Below, one piece after another: positions 32,997-44,696 of a stretch of DNA of 64,000 nt (the stretch's first letter is position 1; each line of letters begins with the position of its first letter). Under the pieces are notes generated by a model. The model worked only from the letters and a program-made list of their open reading frames with translations. It did no database searches and was not told the DNA's origin. Source of the DNA: Molanna angustata. Taxonomy: Eukaryota > Arthropoda > Insecta > Trichoptera > Molannidae. The translations under genes and the position numbers were made by a program. The DNA is taken from contig OY754982.1 of NCBI GenBank assembly GCA_963576475.1, positions 22,184,336-22,248,335 of the forward strand, given 5' to 3'.

Positions 32997-33160
32997 ATGG
33001 GTCGATGGCAGAACGGCTAGCGCGCTGGGCTAGTGATACAGTGGTCGCTAGTTCGAATCCTGCCTCGACCGATTTCGTTCACCTATAGCACAAGCGTTTA
33101 TGCTTATTTTAGGGAACGTAGGAAGATGTATATGTACAAGGACATATTCATTTTTTTATA
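32997..33160 (+). repeat. SINE family A, best plus-strand copy
   Basis: TGGGTCGATGGCAGAACGGC starts a 72-base tRNA-like body with acceptor pairing GGTCGA/TCGACC, box B GTTCGAATCC and, in sister copies, anticodon loop CTAGTAA. The tail carries CGTTCACCTATAGCACAAGC and GTAGGAAGATGTATATGTAC. A mutated anticodon stem here argues against a working tRNA gene. Confidence 0.85.
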
Positions 33161-33321
33161 CCTATAAAAAAGGTACATAATCTATTATGAAACGATATAA
33201 ATGGTACATAAACAATTGCACTATATTTGTATGAATTACACAATTGTTTAAGTTTATCAAAATATCAAATGAATCAACCTGGAATTCTGAAAGTTTCAGA
33301 GTTATGATTGGTCGGAAAGTT

Positions 33322-33404
33322 ACCACCGTGGCACAGTTGGTGAGTCGTTTGACTTATGTGCACGCGTCCTGCGTTATATGGAAAGTAAATAATTTCATTT
33401 CACA
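33322..33404 (+). repeat. SINE family B, head fragment
   Basis: ACCGTGGCACAGTTGGTGAG matches the family-B head; box B is decayed. The frame at 33244-33606 is incidental. Confidence 0.6.
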
Positions 33405-33664
33405 TAGAAGTGTATCCCAAAACCCCAGTTTTGTCTTTTTGATGTTATTTTGCCTGTTATATTTTCGATTACCCGGCTCTTACGGAACACCCAAAAACGA
33501 TGATAAAAAAAATTGCAGCACTATTCTAAGCCGGTGCTTCACAGCGAATTTCTTAATTTTTAAATCGTTGAAATATATATTAGCACGATTGATTTATCTT
33601 TCTTGAAAAATTCTTATCATACTTTGTGTCGGGATGGTTAGATGAAAAAAAAAGTTCCTTAATT

Positions 33665-33733
33665 AGACGTATTTTGAATAATTATGAAAATTATGACAAT
33701 TTCATCATTTCCATAATTATTCAAAATACGTCT
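33665..33733. repeat. 22-bp perfect hairpin
   Basis: AGACGTATTTTGAATAATTA and two more bases (33665-33686) are exactly complementary to 33712-33733, with a 25-base loop. Outer sequences (AAAAAAAAGTTCCTTAA and TTTTTTTAAGAAC) extend the pairing imperfectly, as in a small foldback element. Confidence 0.75.
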
Positions 33734-34238
33734 GATTCAGTATTTTTTTAAGAACGTTCTGTCCCAATATAGGTACCTACGTTCCTATTCCATTTAGTCC
33801 AAGTTTATATTTTATAATTCTGAAATAAGGCCGTAAATCTAAAATCTACAGTTACTGAATAGGGGGTATTGTTTCTACGTACTAAAAATGGTGTCATTTA
33901 CCAAATCTCACTCACCCATAAAGCCTTCTCGCGGCTTTAAGGAACAAAATGCACAACTTTAGGGTGATACAATATAAGAAGTATACTTTCCTAATTTAGG
34001 TCGGTACAGATATAATTTGTTTTGTCTCTTTCGTTTTAACACAATTGTCTCAAGACCCTCTCACGTCCATGTGTTTGTTATTCCACAACATCTCACACTT
34101 TTTTGATACAAAGTTTTTTCGCCATCTCTTTCCAACGTGACTCTCTTACCCCTCTTTCACACACCCTCACACCACGTGACTTTTTCACCGCCCAACAAAA
34201 TAATCAGAGCTCGTGCTAGTTTCGATTTCGCCAAAAAC

Positions 34239-34627
34239 TTAGTGTTTATTTACAATATGACCTACTGTTTATTTATAAAGTGAATTACTGTTTATTTAAA
34301 AATATACTTACTGTTTATTTACAATATGACTTACCAACTGCTTATTTATAAAGTGACTTACTGTTTATTTATAAAGTGATTTACTGTTTATTTAAAAAAT
34401 GACTTACTGTTTATTTACAACGTGACTTACTGTTTATTTATAAAGTGACTTACTATTTATTTATAAAGGGACTTACTGTTTATTTATTAGGTGACTTTCT
34501 GTTTATTTATACGGTGACTTTCTATTTATGAAGTTACTTTCTGTTTATTAATAAAATGACTTTCTATTTATAAAGTTACTTTCTTGTTATTTATAAAATG
34601 AATTGCGGATTTATAAAGTGACTTTTG
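34239..34627. repeat. About 17 degenerate 23-bp tandem repeats
   Basis: Unit close to TGACTTACTGTTTATTTATA plus AAG. Copies diverge steadily, more to the right, and some lose bases. Confidence 0.85.
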
Positions 34628-34790
34628 ACAAATAGGTAAACACTGAAACTCAAACTATACATTTTTTTCAATGTCGAATAGTTACCTAGTATGATTAACT
34701 ATGTATTGCATTTATTTAATTGTGTTGCAAAGATATTTCAATACACACATAAATTGGATAAGAGTGAAAATTAAAACAATCGACACTGTC

Positions 34791-35010
34791 CATAAGGTTG
34801 CCGAGTAGAAATGTAGCTGGGCAGGGCACGTCGTCCGAACCAGAGACTCCAGATGGACTAAGAAAGTGCTGCAATGAAGACCTAGAATTACTGTTGGAAG
34901 GCCTCAAACAAGGTGGTCTGACGATATTAGACGAGTGGCTGGAGGCGGTTGGATATAGTCTGTGGAGGTCTCAGGAGGAGAAAGATGAAGATGAATTGAA
35001 AAATAGTCAA
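34791..35010 (+). mobile_element. Decayed LINE reverse-transcriptase C-terminus
   Basis: Reads KCSWAGHVVRTRDSRWTKKV, stop, RPRITVGRPQTRWSDDIRR and VAGGGWI, the C-terminal pattern of insect non-LTR RTs, with three in-frame stops. The 84-residue frame at 34798-35052 is the wrong frame of the same sequence. Confidence 0.75.
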
Positions 35011-35948
35011 ACCAATACAATTTCCAGACGCTGTAAAAATGATTTATATTAAAAATAATATTCGCTCAAATAAATTATTTTTGTAGTTTCGGTATTCAGT
35101 TAACACAGTGCCATGACGTTCAACTTTGCGATTCTTATGACGTCCCTGTCACAAGACCCCTGCTGGTGTCCTGATGATTCTGTCTGTTGCACCCGACATG
35201 TCCCCGAACCCTGGTCTGGTTGGTTTCGCCCATTTCACCCTTCAACGGCGTATTGTCAGACCAGGCGACAATGTTGCGTAATATTTTTTTCTATACCAAC
35301 ATACATAATATTATGTTGTATACAATGAATATAAAAACGGACAGAATCTATTATATAGTTTAAATCGAGTCTTCGCTACGACGCACGTAAAGTCAACCTA
35401 AATATCAAGTTTTTTTTTGTGTTGAGTGTGCATAACCTTATAAAAGGAAGCACTACGCATTCATATATCCCCACATACCTGTATATTTGACCTAAAAAGG
35501 CACCACATACAGAATGGCCGGGCGGTGAACCTTATTTTAGATTAGTCGGCTTTAAATATAGATAAAAAGGTATATCTACTAAACTCAAGTTACTGGGTTC
35601 GATTTCCTATGATTAAACTGGATTTTTTGTATGTGACAAAATAAGGTCACTCCTTTCCACGTACGAACTCAAAAATGTATTCAATAGATACGTTATTCAT
35701 TTACTTAAGGTATATTAATGTAGGTACAAAACATATTAACACGAATTGTTTCAAACTCATACTTTTTATGAAATTGGTTTAAAGAGTGTTCAGATGTGAG
35801 TTTTATCTCTTCTATCCAACCCAACCATCATTTTAATTCGGTACAATACATTTTTTTCCATTTAGAAGTGTTTGTCGCTCGATTGTCTCTGGCTGTCCCA
35901 TTAATAGAGACATTACGTGATATGCGCAAATTAGCACATATGCACATA
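35011..35948. other. No gene seen
   Basis: 35485-35545 is a fragment of the LINE 3' repeat seen at 20190 and 49430. The remainder has only short frames. Confidence 0.4.
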
Positions 35949-36902
35949 GGCCCGAGATATCAGTTGGCCCTTAAATCGTTGGATTTGGTAATCCAAGTCA
36001 AAAGTTTAGGGAAGATTAAATTTCATTCGCGTATTTCAGTGCAAAATGAAACGTCAGTTACGTAATCTTCAACTATAGATATATTTTACGTTTTTCTATG
36101 GTCATTGTCTATAACGCATCTGTCGATCTGTCAAAATTGTAATAACCTTAAATGATACGTGACGCGAAGCTGTGACTAAATATTATTTTATTATTATAAC
36201 AACACATTATTTTATTTGTTTCATTACACAGCATGTTACTTTTTCAATTTTTTATACCGATCGATGTTTTTTTTTAATTAAAATCAAACATTGTAGTGAA
36301 AAAATGACATTGAATATGTACTACGTACGTAGTTCTTCAATGCAAAATGTATGTACATTTTACAGATGGATATGGAACTAAGTGATAATGGTAAAATAGT
36401 GTCTTATGTAGAAAATTTAAGAATACACATTATATATATTGAAACAGGATGGATCAATTTAAAAAGTGGGATGAAAAAACATCGCAAAAATGAAGTTTTA
36501 AAATGCGTGCCTGACGTTTCATGGCTGACAGTTTATTTCGTTTGTTGTCAGGCAATACATTGTAATTATGTAAAAAAGAAAATAAATATTAAATACATGA
36601 ACCACTTCTATATCGTCTTTTATTTTAACAACAAAAATAAATCATGATTATAATTATTATGCGTAGTTATTTGTAGTATAAAATGAAATAAAACATTAAA
36701 GCGTGCGGCGATTAGTACGCCACCTGTCGAAAAAGACTAGAAACAATACTTAACTCAAGATTAAGACACGCGATCCGCCAGAAACGTTGAGTTAAATATT
36801 TGTCGTTTAGTGACGTATTTAAGGGAAGATTAGGTACTGAAATATGCAATATTTTTGTTAAACTTGAGTTAAACTCCTAAGGGCCGACTGAAATACTGGG
36901 CC
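35949..36902 (+). mobile_element. GGCC-terminus DNA-transposon-like element, copy 1
   Basis: 954 bp, starting GGCCCGAGATATCAGTTGGC and ending GCCGACTGAAATACTGGGCC, imperfect inverted ends, flanked by ATA on both sides (3-bp target duplication). A 3-bp duplication with GGSCC ends recalls PIF/Harbinger-type elements, but no transposase is present. The interior contains a spliceable-looking TTTTACAG then an open run (36366-36647), which is frame-disrupted in copy 2, so not under coding constraint. Confidence 0.8.
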
Positions 36903-37584
36903 ATAATCACTTATGCGCAAATTAGTACTTAACGAGCAACACTTCTTCTTAAAAGAATTTAAACCAAATGTATGCCAAATGATATACATAATATAATATA
37001 TTATAATATAATATATTAATATATTATATTATGTGGTTAAATAAGTTTGATCAAAATGTCGACTATATATGAATCAGGGATCATTATTGATTTCCGATAC
37101 AACAATTTTGCCACCAATTTATAATTTAACAGGAAAAATTAACACCACCATTCATTAATATCCAACCATCCTAAATCTGGGTCTCGTAGATATTTTTTTC
37201 TATGGTAGGTATGTGAAAACCCTGCGCCGTTAGGTATTGGACAACGTTGGTAGGTACAATGTATTTCTAGCGATATGGAGCGCTTCGCATGCGAGCATGT
37301 CCGAGATAATTGACTAATTCCAACCTCCGCTCTCCCACCACCCACCTCGTACCTCTGCTCAGTTCAGGTTTCAGGCGAGTCAAAGTAAAACAAGGTTGCC
37401 AAAAATATTATTTATTTTTCTAAGTAATATACCTTATACTTTTAAATATAATTATTTTATATAGTTTATTTTAGGGATCATACACAACAGGTTAACAAAT
37501 TGTAGTAAAAACATGTTAACATGATGCCGTAATATGATGATAAGTCTGCAATAAAGAAATATGACGTTAAATTTTTATTTCAAA
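36903..37584. other. No gene; AT palindrome
   Basis: 36985-37034 is an AT-only near-palindrome (ATAATATAATATATTATAAT and following). The rest shows no recognised feature. Confidence 0.45.
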
Positions 37585-37895
37585 ATAAAATAGGGTGTAA
37601 GACAAGGTGATACAATTTCGATGAATTTGAAAAGAAAAGTCTTTGAAACCAGTGCTAACATATGGATTGGAAACGTTGACACTGACTGCCAACACAATAC
37701 ACAAATTGAAAATGTACGCAACGAGCTATGGAACGACAGTTGTTAGGAGTGAGCCTCCGGGATAAAATAAGAAATGAAGAAATCAGACGCCAAACATAAG
37801 TCGTTAACATAGCACACGAAAAGTCGTTAACATACAAAGTTGAAAAGTGGAGAGATGGCTGACAAAGAAGAAGAAGAAGACGTTGAAGCAAGGAT
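37585..37895 (+). mobile_element. Decayed LINE reverse-transcriptase fragments
   Basis: GGTGTAAGACAAGGTGATAC encodes GVRQGDT, RT motif 4. Further on, broken frames give TYGLETLTLT-like and LGVSLRDKIRNEEIR-like text, the C-terminal region, followed by GAAGAAGAAGAAG at 37866. The catalytic YADD part is deleted. Confidence 0.65.
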
Positions 37896-38034
37896 AACTG
37901 ATGTGAAGACTTTGAGAACGATTATACAAAAGACTATGAAATAACGAGTGACGTAACACCAAAGTTAGAGTTTGAAATCAGGAATATAAGCTGAATATAA
38001 GCATTTTGCAAATCAGAAACTGGAAAATACAGAT

Positions 38035-38110
38035 TTATAAATGGCAGAAGAGTCTGCTGGATTTAGCCAATACCCACCAAGGGCTGTCAATCTTAATGAT
38101 GATGATGAAT
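38035..38110 (+). mobile_element. LINE tail fragment
   Basis: Ends with ACCCACCAAGGGCTGTCAAT and a GATGATGATGA run, the 3' tail type of a LINE with PTKGC-like C-terminus. Too short for more. Confidence 0.45.
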
Positions 38111-38829
38111 CGGAAAAAAACTATTTCTGTTTTTTATTCAAATAATTATTAAATATGTTCGACCCTGAATAGTCGCCGTGTACCGGAGCATACCCGCACA
38201 TTCGTCAGCCGACACAGAATGGGTGGGTGTCGAAACGGGTCGGTTCTGGTACCGAGGTGCCTTAACACTACTTTGGGGGATACGGGGGCCGAAACAGGTT
38301 CACCCCTACCACCCCCCGATTCCCAATCCTCCCTGGGAGAGGAACTAAATATCCAATAATACCGTTCTTCACAAGAGAGATTAGAACTTGGACCATATTG
38401 GATTCGCTCTCAGGTCCAATTTTCCCCGGAATAGTAATGTAATAATAATACCTACATAACCAATACACGAAATCTATAACACGAGTAGAAACTGTTAGGA
38501 TTATTAGTAATTAGAATTAGTAACTACTTAATGAGTTTGGCTCCGTCTTCAAAACATTCTGAAAAAAATACGCAACAAATAATTAAGTATTTACTGTACC
38601 AAAGTTATTTTACTGGAACAACTTGATTACTTAAAAATAACATTTTATTTTTATATTTTTTTTTTAAATAGACGAATAATTTTATTTTTTTTAAAGTGAC
38701 GTCAGTAAAATAACGCTGCATTAAAATAAAAAAATACATATCGTTCATTGCAATAAAAGAATAAGAAGAGGGAAAGGATAGGACATAAGAATCGGGTTTT
38801 TACATACAAATAATCTTTCTTTATTGAAT
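38111..38829. other. No gene; GC-rich block of unknown origin
   Basis: 38160-38440 is GC-rich and complex (GTCGAAACGGGTCGGTTCTG, GATACGGGGGCCGAAACAGG). It could be a retrotransposon 5' fragment or a regulatory block. The minus frame at 38268-38468 has no domain. Confidence 0.35.
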
Positions 38830-40038
38830 ACTAGCGGACCCGACAGACGTTGTCCTGCCCGAACTATTTGTGAAACAATAAAATATTAAGTAACATATAT
38901 TTGATCATATGGATGTTATTATTCGCTGAGCAAACTTACATTTTCTTAAATAATCAAACGTGGAAGCTTCAACTTTGTGGAAATTCATGAGCCGCATAAT
39001 TAGATTATTTTGCGTTAGATTAGCGTTAGATTGTCATTTCGTATATATGGTCTGGACACGGAAACGAACGAATTGAAATATTAATATTAACGTAACGTAA
39101 CGAAGGAATTGAAATATTAATATTAACGTCACATAGGGTTCTGTAAATCTATATAACATATCATTTTTTAATCCATTGTATCGCATGTGCTGTATTTACA
39201 ATAGTCACAACTCCAACATAGTTGATATCTTCTCCAACACAAGAGAGGTATTTAAAAAAAGAATGCAATTGATTCTGAGTAGAGAGGAGAATTATTTATG
39301 TTAATGTGTTGTTTATAAGGTCATGTTTTATTGCTTTTTATTGTTATATGCACAAGTTTCATTACTTTTAATTGTTCTATTTATGCTTCTTTATATTCAC
39401 TTTGTAATTTTTATTGTTGTATATATGCTTGTTTATGTTTTATAGGATTTGTATAATTATGGCTTATTTGTAAAGTTTTTTTTTACTGTTTTTATATCGG
39501 ATGCTTGAATATGTTTGTGTGAAATATTGCTGAACTTCGCATGTTGTGTTCACTTCCAATAGGATGTTGATATTATATAAATTATTAAGATATACTTTCT
39601 TGTATGCGATTGCCAATGTCTGTATGTGTCCCAAATAAAATTAAATAAAATAAAATAAATAAAGTAACAGTGAACAGAAAATAAAATTCCATGAACATGT
39701 ATATAATTGAAATATGAATAATACCGAAACAGAGCTAAAAGAACTATAAATGTAAAAAAAATCAAACTACGACGCGAGTGACAGATTTGTTAGTGTTGTC
39801 AGATGTAAAAAACTAAACATTGCCAATTATATACATTAGCGTCACCTTTTGTAATTTATAGTTATATTTTTTTTATTTATCTTTTGTTATATTAATGTTT
39901 GTAATTCCATTTCATGAATCTAAACCATTCGAGGACTCACGCAAACACACACAAAAAATTTCATCAAAAACTGTTCAGCCGTTTAGGAGGAGTTCAGTGA
40001 CATACACACGTACAGATGAATTATATAAATAAAGATTA
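38830..40038 (+). mobile_element. Lepidopteran dispersed element (CTAGCGGACCCGACAGAC type) with internal insertion
   Basis: Starts ACTAGCGGACCCGACAGACG, a sequence widely seen at one end of lepidopteran retroposons, and ends with TTCATCAAAAACTGTTCAGC, GCCGTTTAGGAGGAGTT and ATATAAATAAAGATT. A nested piece with an AAATAAAATAAAAT tail occupies about 39236-39662. Non-coding here. Confidence 0.65.
39236..39662 (+). mobile_element. Nested retroposon fragment with AAAAT-type tail
   Basis: Begins with a short RT-end-like frame (TREVFKKRMQ) and runs to a poly(AAAAT) tail at 39635-39662, inserted within the larger element. Confidence 0.45.
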
Positions 40039-42509
40039 GACATTTTTACGGCATAATATCCAAACTTTATCTTTACTTCATGCGAAGAATTTGTATTGGT
40101 TACCTAATAATTATTAAAATAAATATCCCCCAATGGATCTCATTATTATACGAGAATCAACAGCTACAATAGTATAGGGGGAATTGCAGAACCCCGCGGG
40201 TATCCACACTCCACGCGAACAAACTGACCTCAGGGGATTAGTGCATTAATGTTAAAACTACCCGCTAAGACAGGGTTGAATACTTTCGTGGGAGATTTTA
40301 AACCCCCCCCCCCATTGAATACACTATTTAATTGACTAAATTCACACCATCAAATATTTTTTTATACTCATAAATAATCGACAGTCATTTAATTTGTATT
40401 TATGAGTTTTAACAAATATGACATGGGATTATTTACAACCCCATTTTCCACTCAAATAAAACTTTTGCATTCACAGTGTTCCATATCAATAAATCTACCA
40501 ATAAATTATTATTAGAACCTATACGAAACGAAATCGGATTCTGAAGGAAACAAGGCTGTAGGGCCGATGATCATGATGATGATGATACAAAACGAAATTT
40601 AGAGTTTTCCATTTTACAGATGTATTTATAATAAAAATTATAAATAGACAAGAATGTATAATTAAGATATACCAATGCTTATACGTAAAATTACAGTTTT
40701 TTTATTTATTTATTTTCAACATAATTTAATTCATACAAGATCCCACTAATCATATATGGTTATCAGTGGGTTTCTATATCATATAATATAAATGCTAACT
40801 TAAACTAACCAATAATGAAAATTTTTTTAATATAGTCTAACAATATAAAAATGTTATAAGAGATCCAAAGACAACACCAAAATAAAACAAAAAAACATAG
40901 GTATAAAAAAAAAAAAAAAATACAATAGAGTAAAAACAAAAATTAAAGGAAAAAAATATATTAATAAAAGGAAAGAAAAAACATTATTCGTAAAAAATGA
41001 TTTTTTACAGCATATTTAGATTTTATTAAACGAATATAATCCAATTGAGTCTGAGAGAAAGCTGTTAAAAATTGTTGGTATTGAAGACTGCAGTGTTCTT
41101 TCACCGTTATAGTTATTTACTCTAGGTATATTATATTTACGGGAAGTTTCGGTTTGGGGTAGGCAATGAGAACCCAATGCCATACTCTCCTCAACAAAAT
41201 ACGATCGAGACGATGAATTATTATCACTTAGGCTATTACATTGTCTAGCTGATTATTCTTGAAAAGAAAATCTCAAATATTAATTGCGCAGCATATTTTA
41301 TTTTCATTTACAGTCTTGTGTCTAACTTAATAACAGGTAAATTAATAATTGTTAACAAATATACCTATAATTGTAAATTTTAATTATTCTTGTGCTAATT
41401 GTAATATAATATAACACACAGGTGTTAATGTAATGAAGTTGTCAGCAAATATACCTATACCGAGGCAAACTATATTTTGCTCTATAACATGGTAGGTAAC
41501 TCAGTTTACCCTTCACACATACGGATTTTTTTAACTTAATAATGAAATTTATGTACAATAAACTATGTATATAAAGACGGATTAATTGCCACACGGAAAT
41601 CTCTTTCAATGAGATATCTAGTGTTAAAATATTATTATTATTATTATTTATTTATAGGCAGGCAGCCAAGGCTGATGTGCCTTTCACTGTCGAATTTTCT
41701 TATTTGATTGTAACTATTTTGCTTTGTCCAAAAAAAATAGAAAAAAAATCTAGTGTTAAAATAATATAGATAAAATTAAAAAAGGGAACAAATTTTAGGA
41801 TGAAGAAGAAATATATTTATACATTTATAAAGAATGAATATGTACTTGAAATCATTAGTTTTTTTTTAAAACTGATGTAATTAATTCCTACCTCAAAGAT
41901 TTCTAAAGTCGTAATCTAATCTTAACCAACTTCATGAATAGCCCTGCTGGTTGAAGCGAAAAAAAGATTAAAATATCAATTTTTATAATTGGTAAATGTA
42001 TTATTTATTTTATTTTTTTTTTATTTTGGTTAAATTTAGACAAAATACAGCGTTAAGATATAAACATTGAATTTCCATGTTTTGTGCATTATTGGTACGG
42101 TGAGTTGGAAGGTGGAATAAACGTGCATGTCTAGTTCTGCGAGTAGGAATATTAAATGAGCTGATATTAAGTATTATTGACATAATGTAGAAACATATTT
42201 ATTAAGTACCTACATTGTTATTGATTCATCTGGCCTTTGAATCAATAAATTTTTCGTATACCATCATTTCTTTTTTTGTTTTTAAATTGTTTTTTTTATA
42301 AATGAGAATTTATACATAGAAGGAATAATATAAGTAGGTATATTAAGTACATATACTCATATCAATAAAAATTTTCCATACATAATACATCGAATAATAC
42401 TCTGTATACATAATACTCTGTTATGAGTCATTGATATTTTTTTGACAAATTAATATCTCAACAGAGACGAAATTGAAAACTAATAATTCTGACATATGAT
42501 GTGCGATAG
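40039..42509. other. No gene recognised over about 2.5 kb
   Basis: AT-rich with poly-A and poly-C runs (40304-40313 C-run; 40900-40920 A-run) and an ATTATT run near 41630. 40190-40290 is GC-richer and low-repeat. 40685-41270 resembles the 3' region of a retroposon but no frame is readable. Confidence 0.4.
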
Positions 42510-43050
42510 CATTACTACCTATAAATATAGCATTGCTACCTATAAATATAGCATTGCTACCTATAAATATAGCATTGCTACCTATAAATATAGCATTGCT
42601 ACCTATAAATATAGCATTGCTACCTATAAATATAGCATTGCTACCTATAAATATAGCATTGCTACCTATAAATATAGCATTGCTATCTATAAATATAGCA
42701 TTGCTACCTATAAATATAGCATTGCTACCTATAAATATAGCATTGCTACCTATAAATATAGCATTGCTACCTATAAATATAGCATTGCTACCTATAAATA
42801 TAGCATTGCTACCTATAAATATAGCATTGCTACCTATAAATATAGCATTGCTACCTATAAATATAGCATTGCTACCTATAAATATAGCATTGCTACCTAT
42901 AAATATAGCATTGCTACCTATAAATATAGCATTGCTACCTATAAATATAGCATTGCTACCTATAAATATAACATTGCTACCTATAAATATAGCATTGCTA
43001 CCTATAAATATAACATTGCTACCTATAAATATAGCATTGCTACCTATAAA
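42510..43050. repeat. About 26-copy 21-bp minisatellite inside element E copy 4
   Basis: Unit CATTGCTACCTATAAATATA plus G, 25 full copies and a 16-base partial. Variants are few: the first unit (CATTACT), one TATCTAT and two AACATTG units spaced 42 bp apart. Because 21 is divisible by 3, three frames stay open (for example 42496-43221), but this is a satellite, not a gene. The array sits at the spot where element E copies 2 and 3 carry a single GAGGT.ACAATG-like segment. Confidence 0.95.
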
Positions 43051-43224
43051 GATCGTTGGTTTGATTGTTTATTAACCAATTTCTCAATAGATGGCGTTAA
43101 AAAAAGTTTCTTCGTCACTTTCATAGATGGCAATGTTACTCAAAGCTTATTTTCAAGCGAAGCGGTATTGATGAGTGACATAATATATAAAAAAAAATAC
43201 ATTGATGAGGGAACGAAATGAAAT
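43051..43224 (-). repeat. Element E, copy 4, inner part
   Basis: Read on minus: TTCGTTCCCTCATCAATGTA, AAAATAAGCTTTGAGTAACATTG, CCATCTATGAAAGTGACGAAG and ACGCCATCTATTGAGAAATT, matching copies 1-3 in order. Interrupted upstream by the retroposon at 43225-43600 and resuming at 43601. Confidence 0.75.
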
Positions 43225-43600
43225 AAGGTATACAAAAATTCTCTCTATAAGTGCATAGCATGAACTCGTATGTTTAATTTTTTTTTGTTCATTATTTGTG
43301 TTTTTTCTAATATTATCTTTTGTATACTTTTATTTATATTTTTTGTTGTTGTTTGTAACAAAAATATATCAATTTAACTGTCAATCCTTTTCCCATCCTT
43401 TTTTTCTCTTCCCTTCCTTTCCCGTCACAGGCAAACATCAGTAAATCTTAGTTATATTTAAATTTATGATGTTTAAAATGTTTCATATTTAATATCTGTG
43501 GGTATGTGTAATTGGTCTGTTTGTTATTATTTTATAGTGTATTATTCTATTTTAGTATTTTAAGACTGTATTTGTCCCTAAATAAATAAATAAATAAAGG
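43225..43600 (+). mobile_element. Retroposon with (AAAT)n tail inserted into element E copy 4
   Basis: The segment separates two halves of element E that are contiguous in copies 1 and 3. It ends with CCCTAAATAAATAAATAAAT. No frame; a 5'-truncated LINE or SINE tail. Confidence 0.6.
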
Positions 43601-43735
43601 CATAATTGATGATAAGCGTAAGTGATCACGCAAACTAAACCATGACAGGTCGTAGACCCTGTAGGTGCCTTAATTTCTTGGTTCTCCTATGATATTATAA
43701 CTCCATCTCTATTAAGATATTAATTTGTCAAAAAA
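43601..43735 (-). repeat. Element E, copy 4, outer part
   Basis: Contains GTGATCACGCAAAC, GACAGGTCGTAGACCCTGTA and GGTGCCTTAATTTCTTGGTT, matching the outer part of copies 1 and 3 in minus orientation. Confidence 0.7.
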
Positions 43736-43832
43736 TTGGTGTTTTTTAATTGTTCAAAAAGTAAATATCATTAATTCGTTATTTCTATTTGGCCCAAACT
43801 TAAAATTTAACTTTACTTTTCTTGATCCAAAA

Positions 43833-44696
43833 ATGTTCTATAATATGATACCTGATGCATGGAAGTATATGTTCTATAATATGATACCTGATGCATGGAA
43901 GTATATGTTCTATAATATGATACCTGATGCATGGAAGTATATGTTCTATAATATGATACCTGATGCATGGAAGTATATGTTCTATAATATGATACCTGAT
44001 GCATGGAAGTATATGTTCTATAATATGATACCTGATGCATGGAAGTATATGTTCTATAATATGATACCTGATGCATGGAAGTATATGTTCTATAATATGA
44101 TACCTGATGCATGGAAGTATATGTTCTATAATATGATACCTGATGCATGGAAGTATATGTTCTATAATATGATACCTGATGCATGGAAGTATATGTTCTA
44201 TAATATGATACCTGATGCATGGAAGTATATGTTCTATAATATGATACCTGATGCATGGAAGTATATGTTCTATAATATGATACCTGATGCATGGAAGTAT
44301 ATGTTCTATAATATGATACCTGATGCATGGAAGTATATGTTCTATAATATGATACCTGATGCATGGAAGTATATGTTCTATAATATGATACCTGATGCAT
44401 GGAAGTATATGTTCTATAATATGATACCTGATGCATGGAAGTATATGTTCTATAATATGATACCTGATGCATGGAAGTATATGTTCTATAATATGATACC
44501 TGATGCATGGAAGTATATGTTCTATAATATGATACCTGATGCATGGAAGTATATGTTCTATAATATGATACCTGATGCATGGAAGTATATGTTCTATAAT
44601 ATGATACCTGATGCATGGAAGTATATGTTCTATAATATGATACCTGATGCATGGAAGTATATGTTCTATAATATGATACCTGATGCATGGAAGTAT
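43833..44696. repeat. 24-copy, apparently perfect 36-bp tandem array
   Basis: Unit starts ATGTTCTATAATATGATACC and ends GCATGGAAGTAT; all 24 copies look identical by eye, 864 bp in total. Both strands are open because 36 is divisible by 3 (MFYNMIPDAWKY on +). The flanking frame has no protein character, so I treat it as a satellite, not a gene. It begins about 100 bases from the outer end of element E copy 4. Confidence 0.95.

Noticed and set aside
32997..33070. Functional tRNA-Thr gene
   Set aside because: The body is followed by a conserved SINE tail, occurs many times, and its anticodon stem is mutated here.
34798..35052. 84-residue acidic frame
   Set aside because: Wrong frame of a decayed LINE RT tail whose true frame is readable with stops.
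36351..36647. 98-residue frame behind a TTTTACAG acceptor inside the GGCC-terminus element, possibly a DNA-binding accessory protein
   Set aside because: The near-identical copy at 50005-50947 has an indel that breaks the frame, and no motif is recognisable.
42496..43221. 241-residue open frame of YKYSIAT repeats
   Set aside because: It is the translation of a 21-bp satellite; other frames are open too and there is no gene context.
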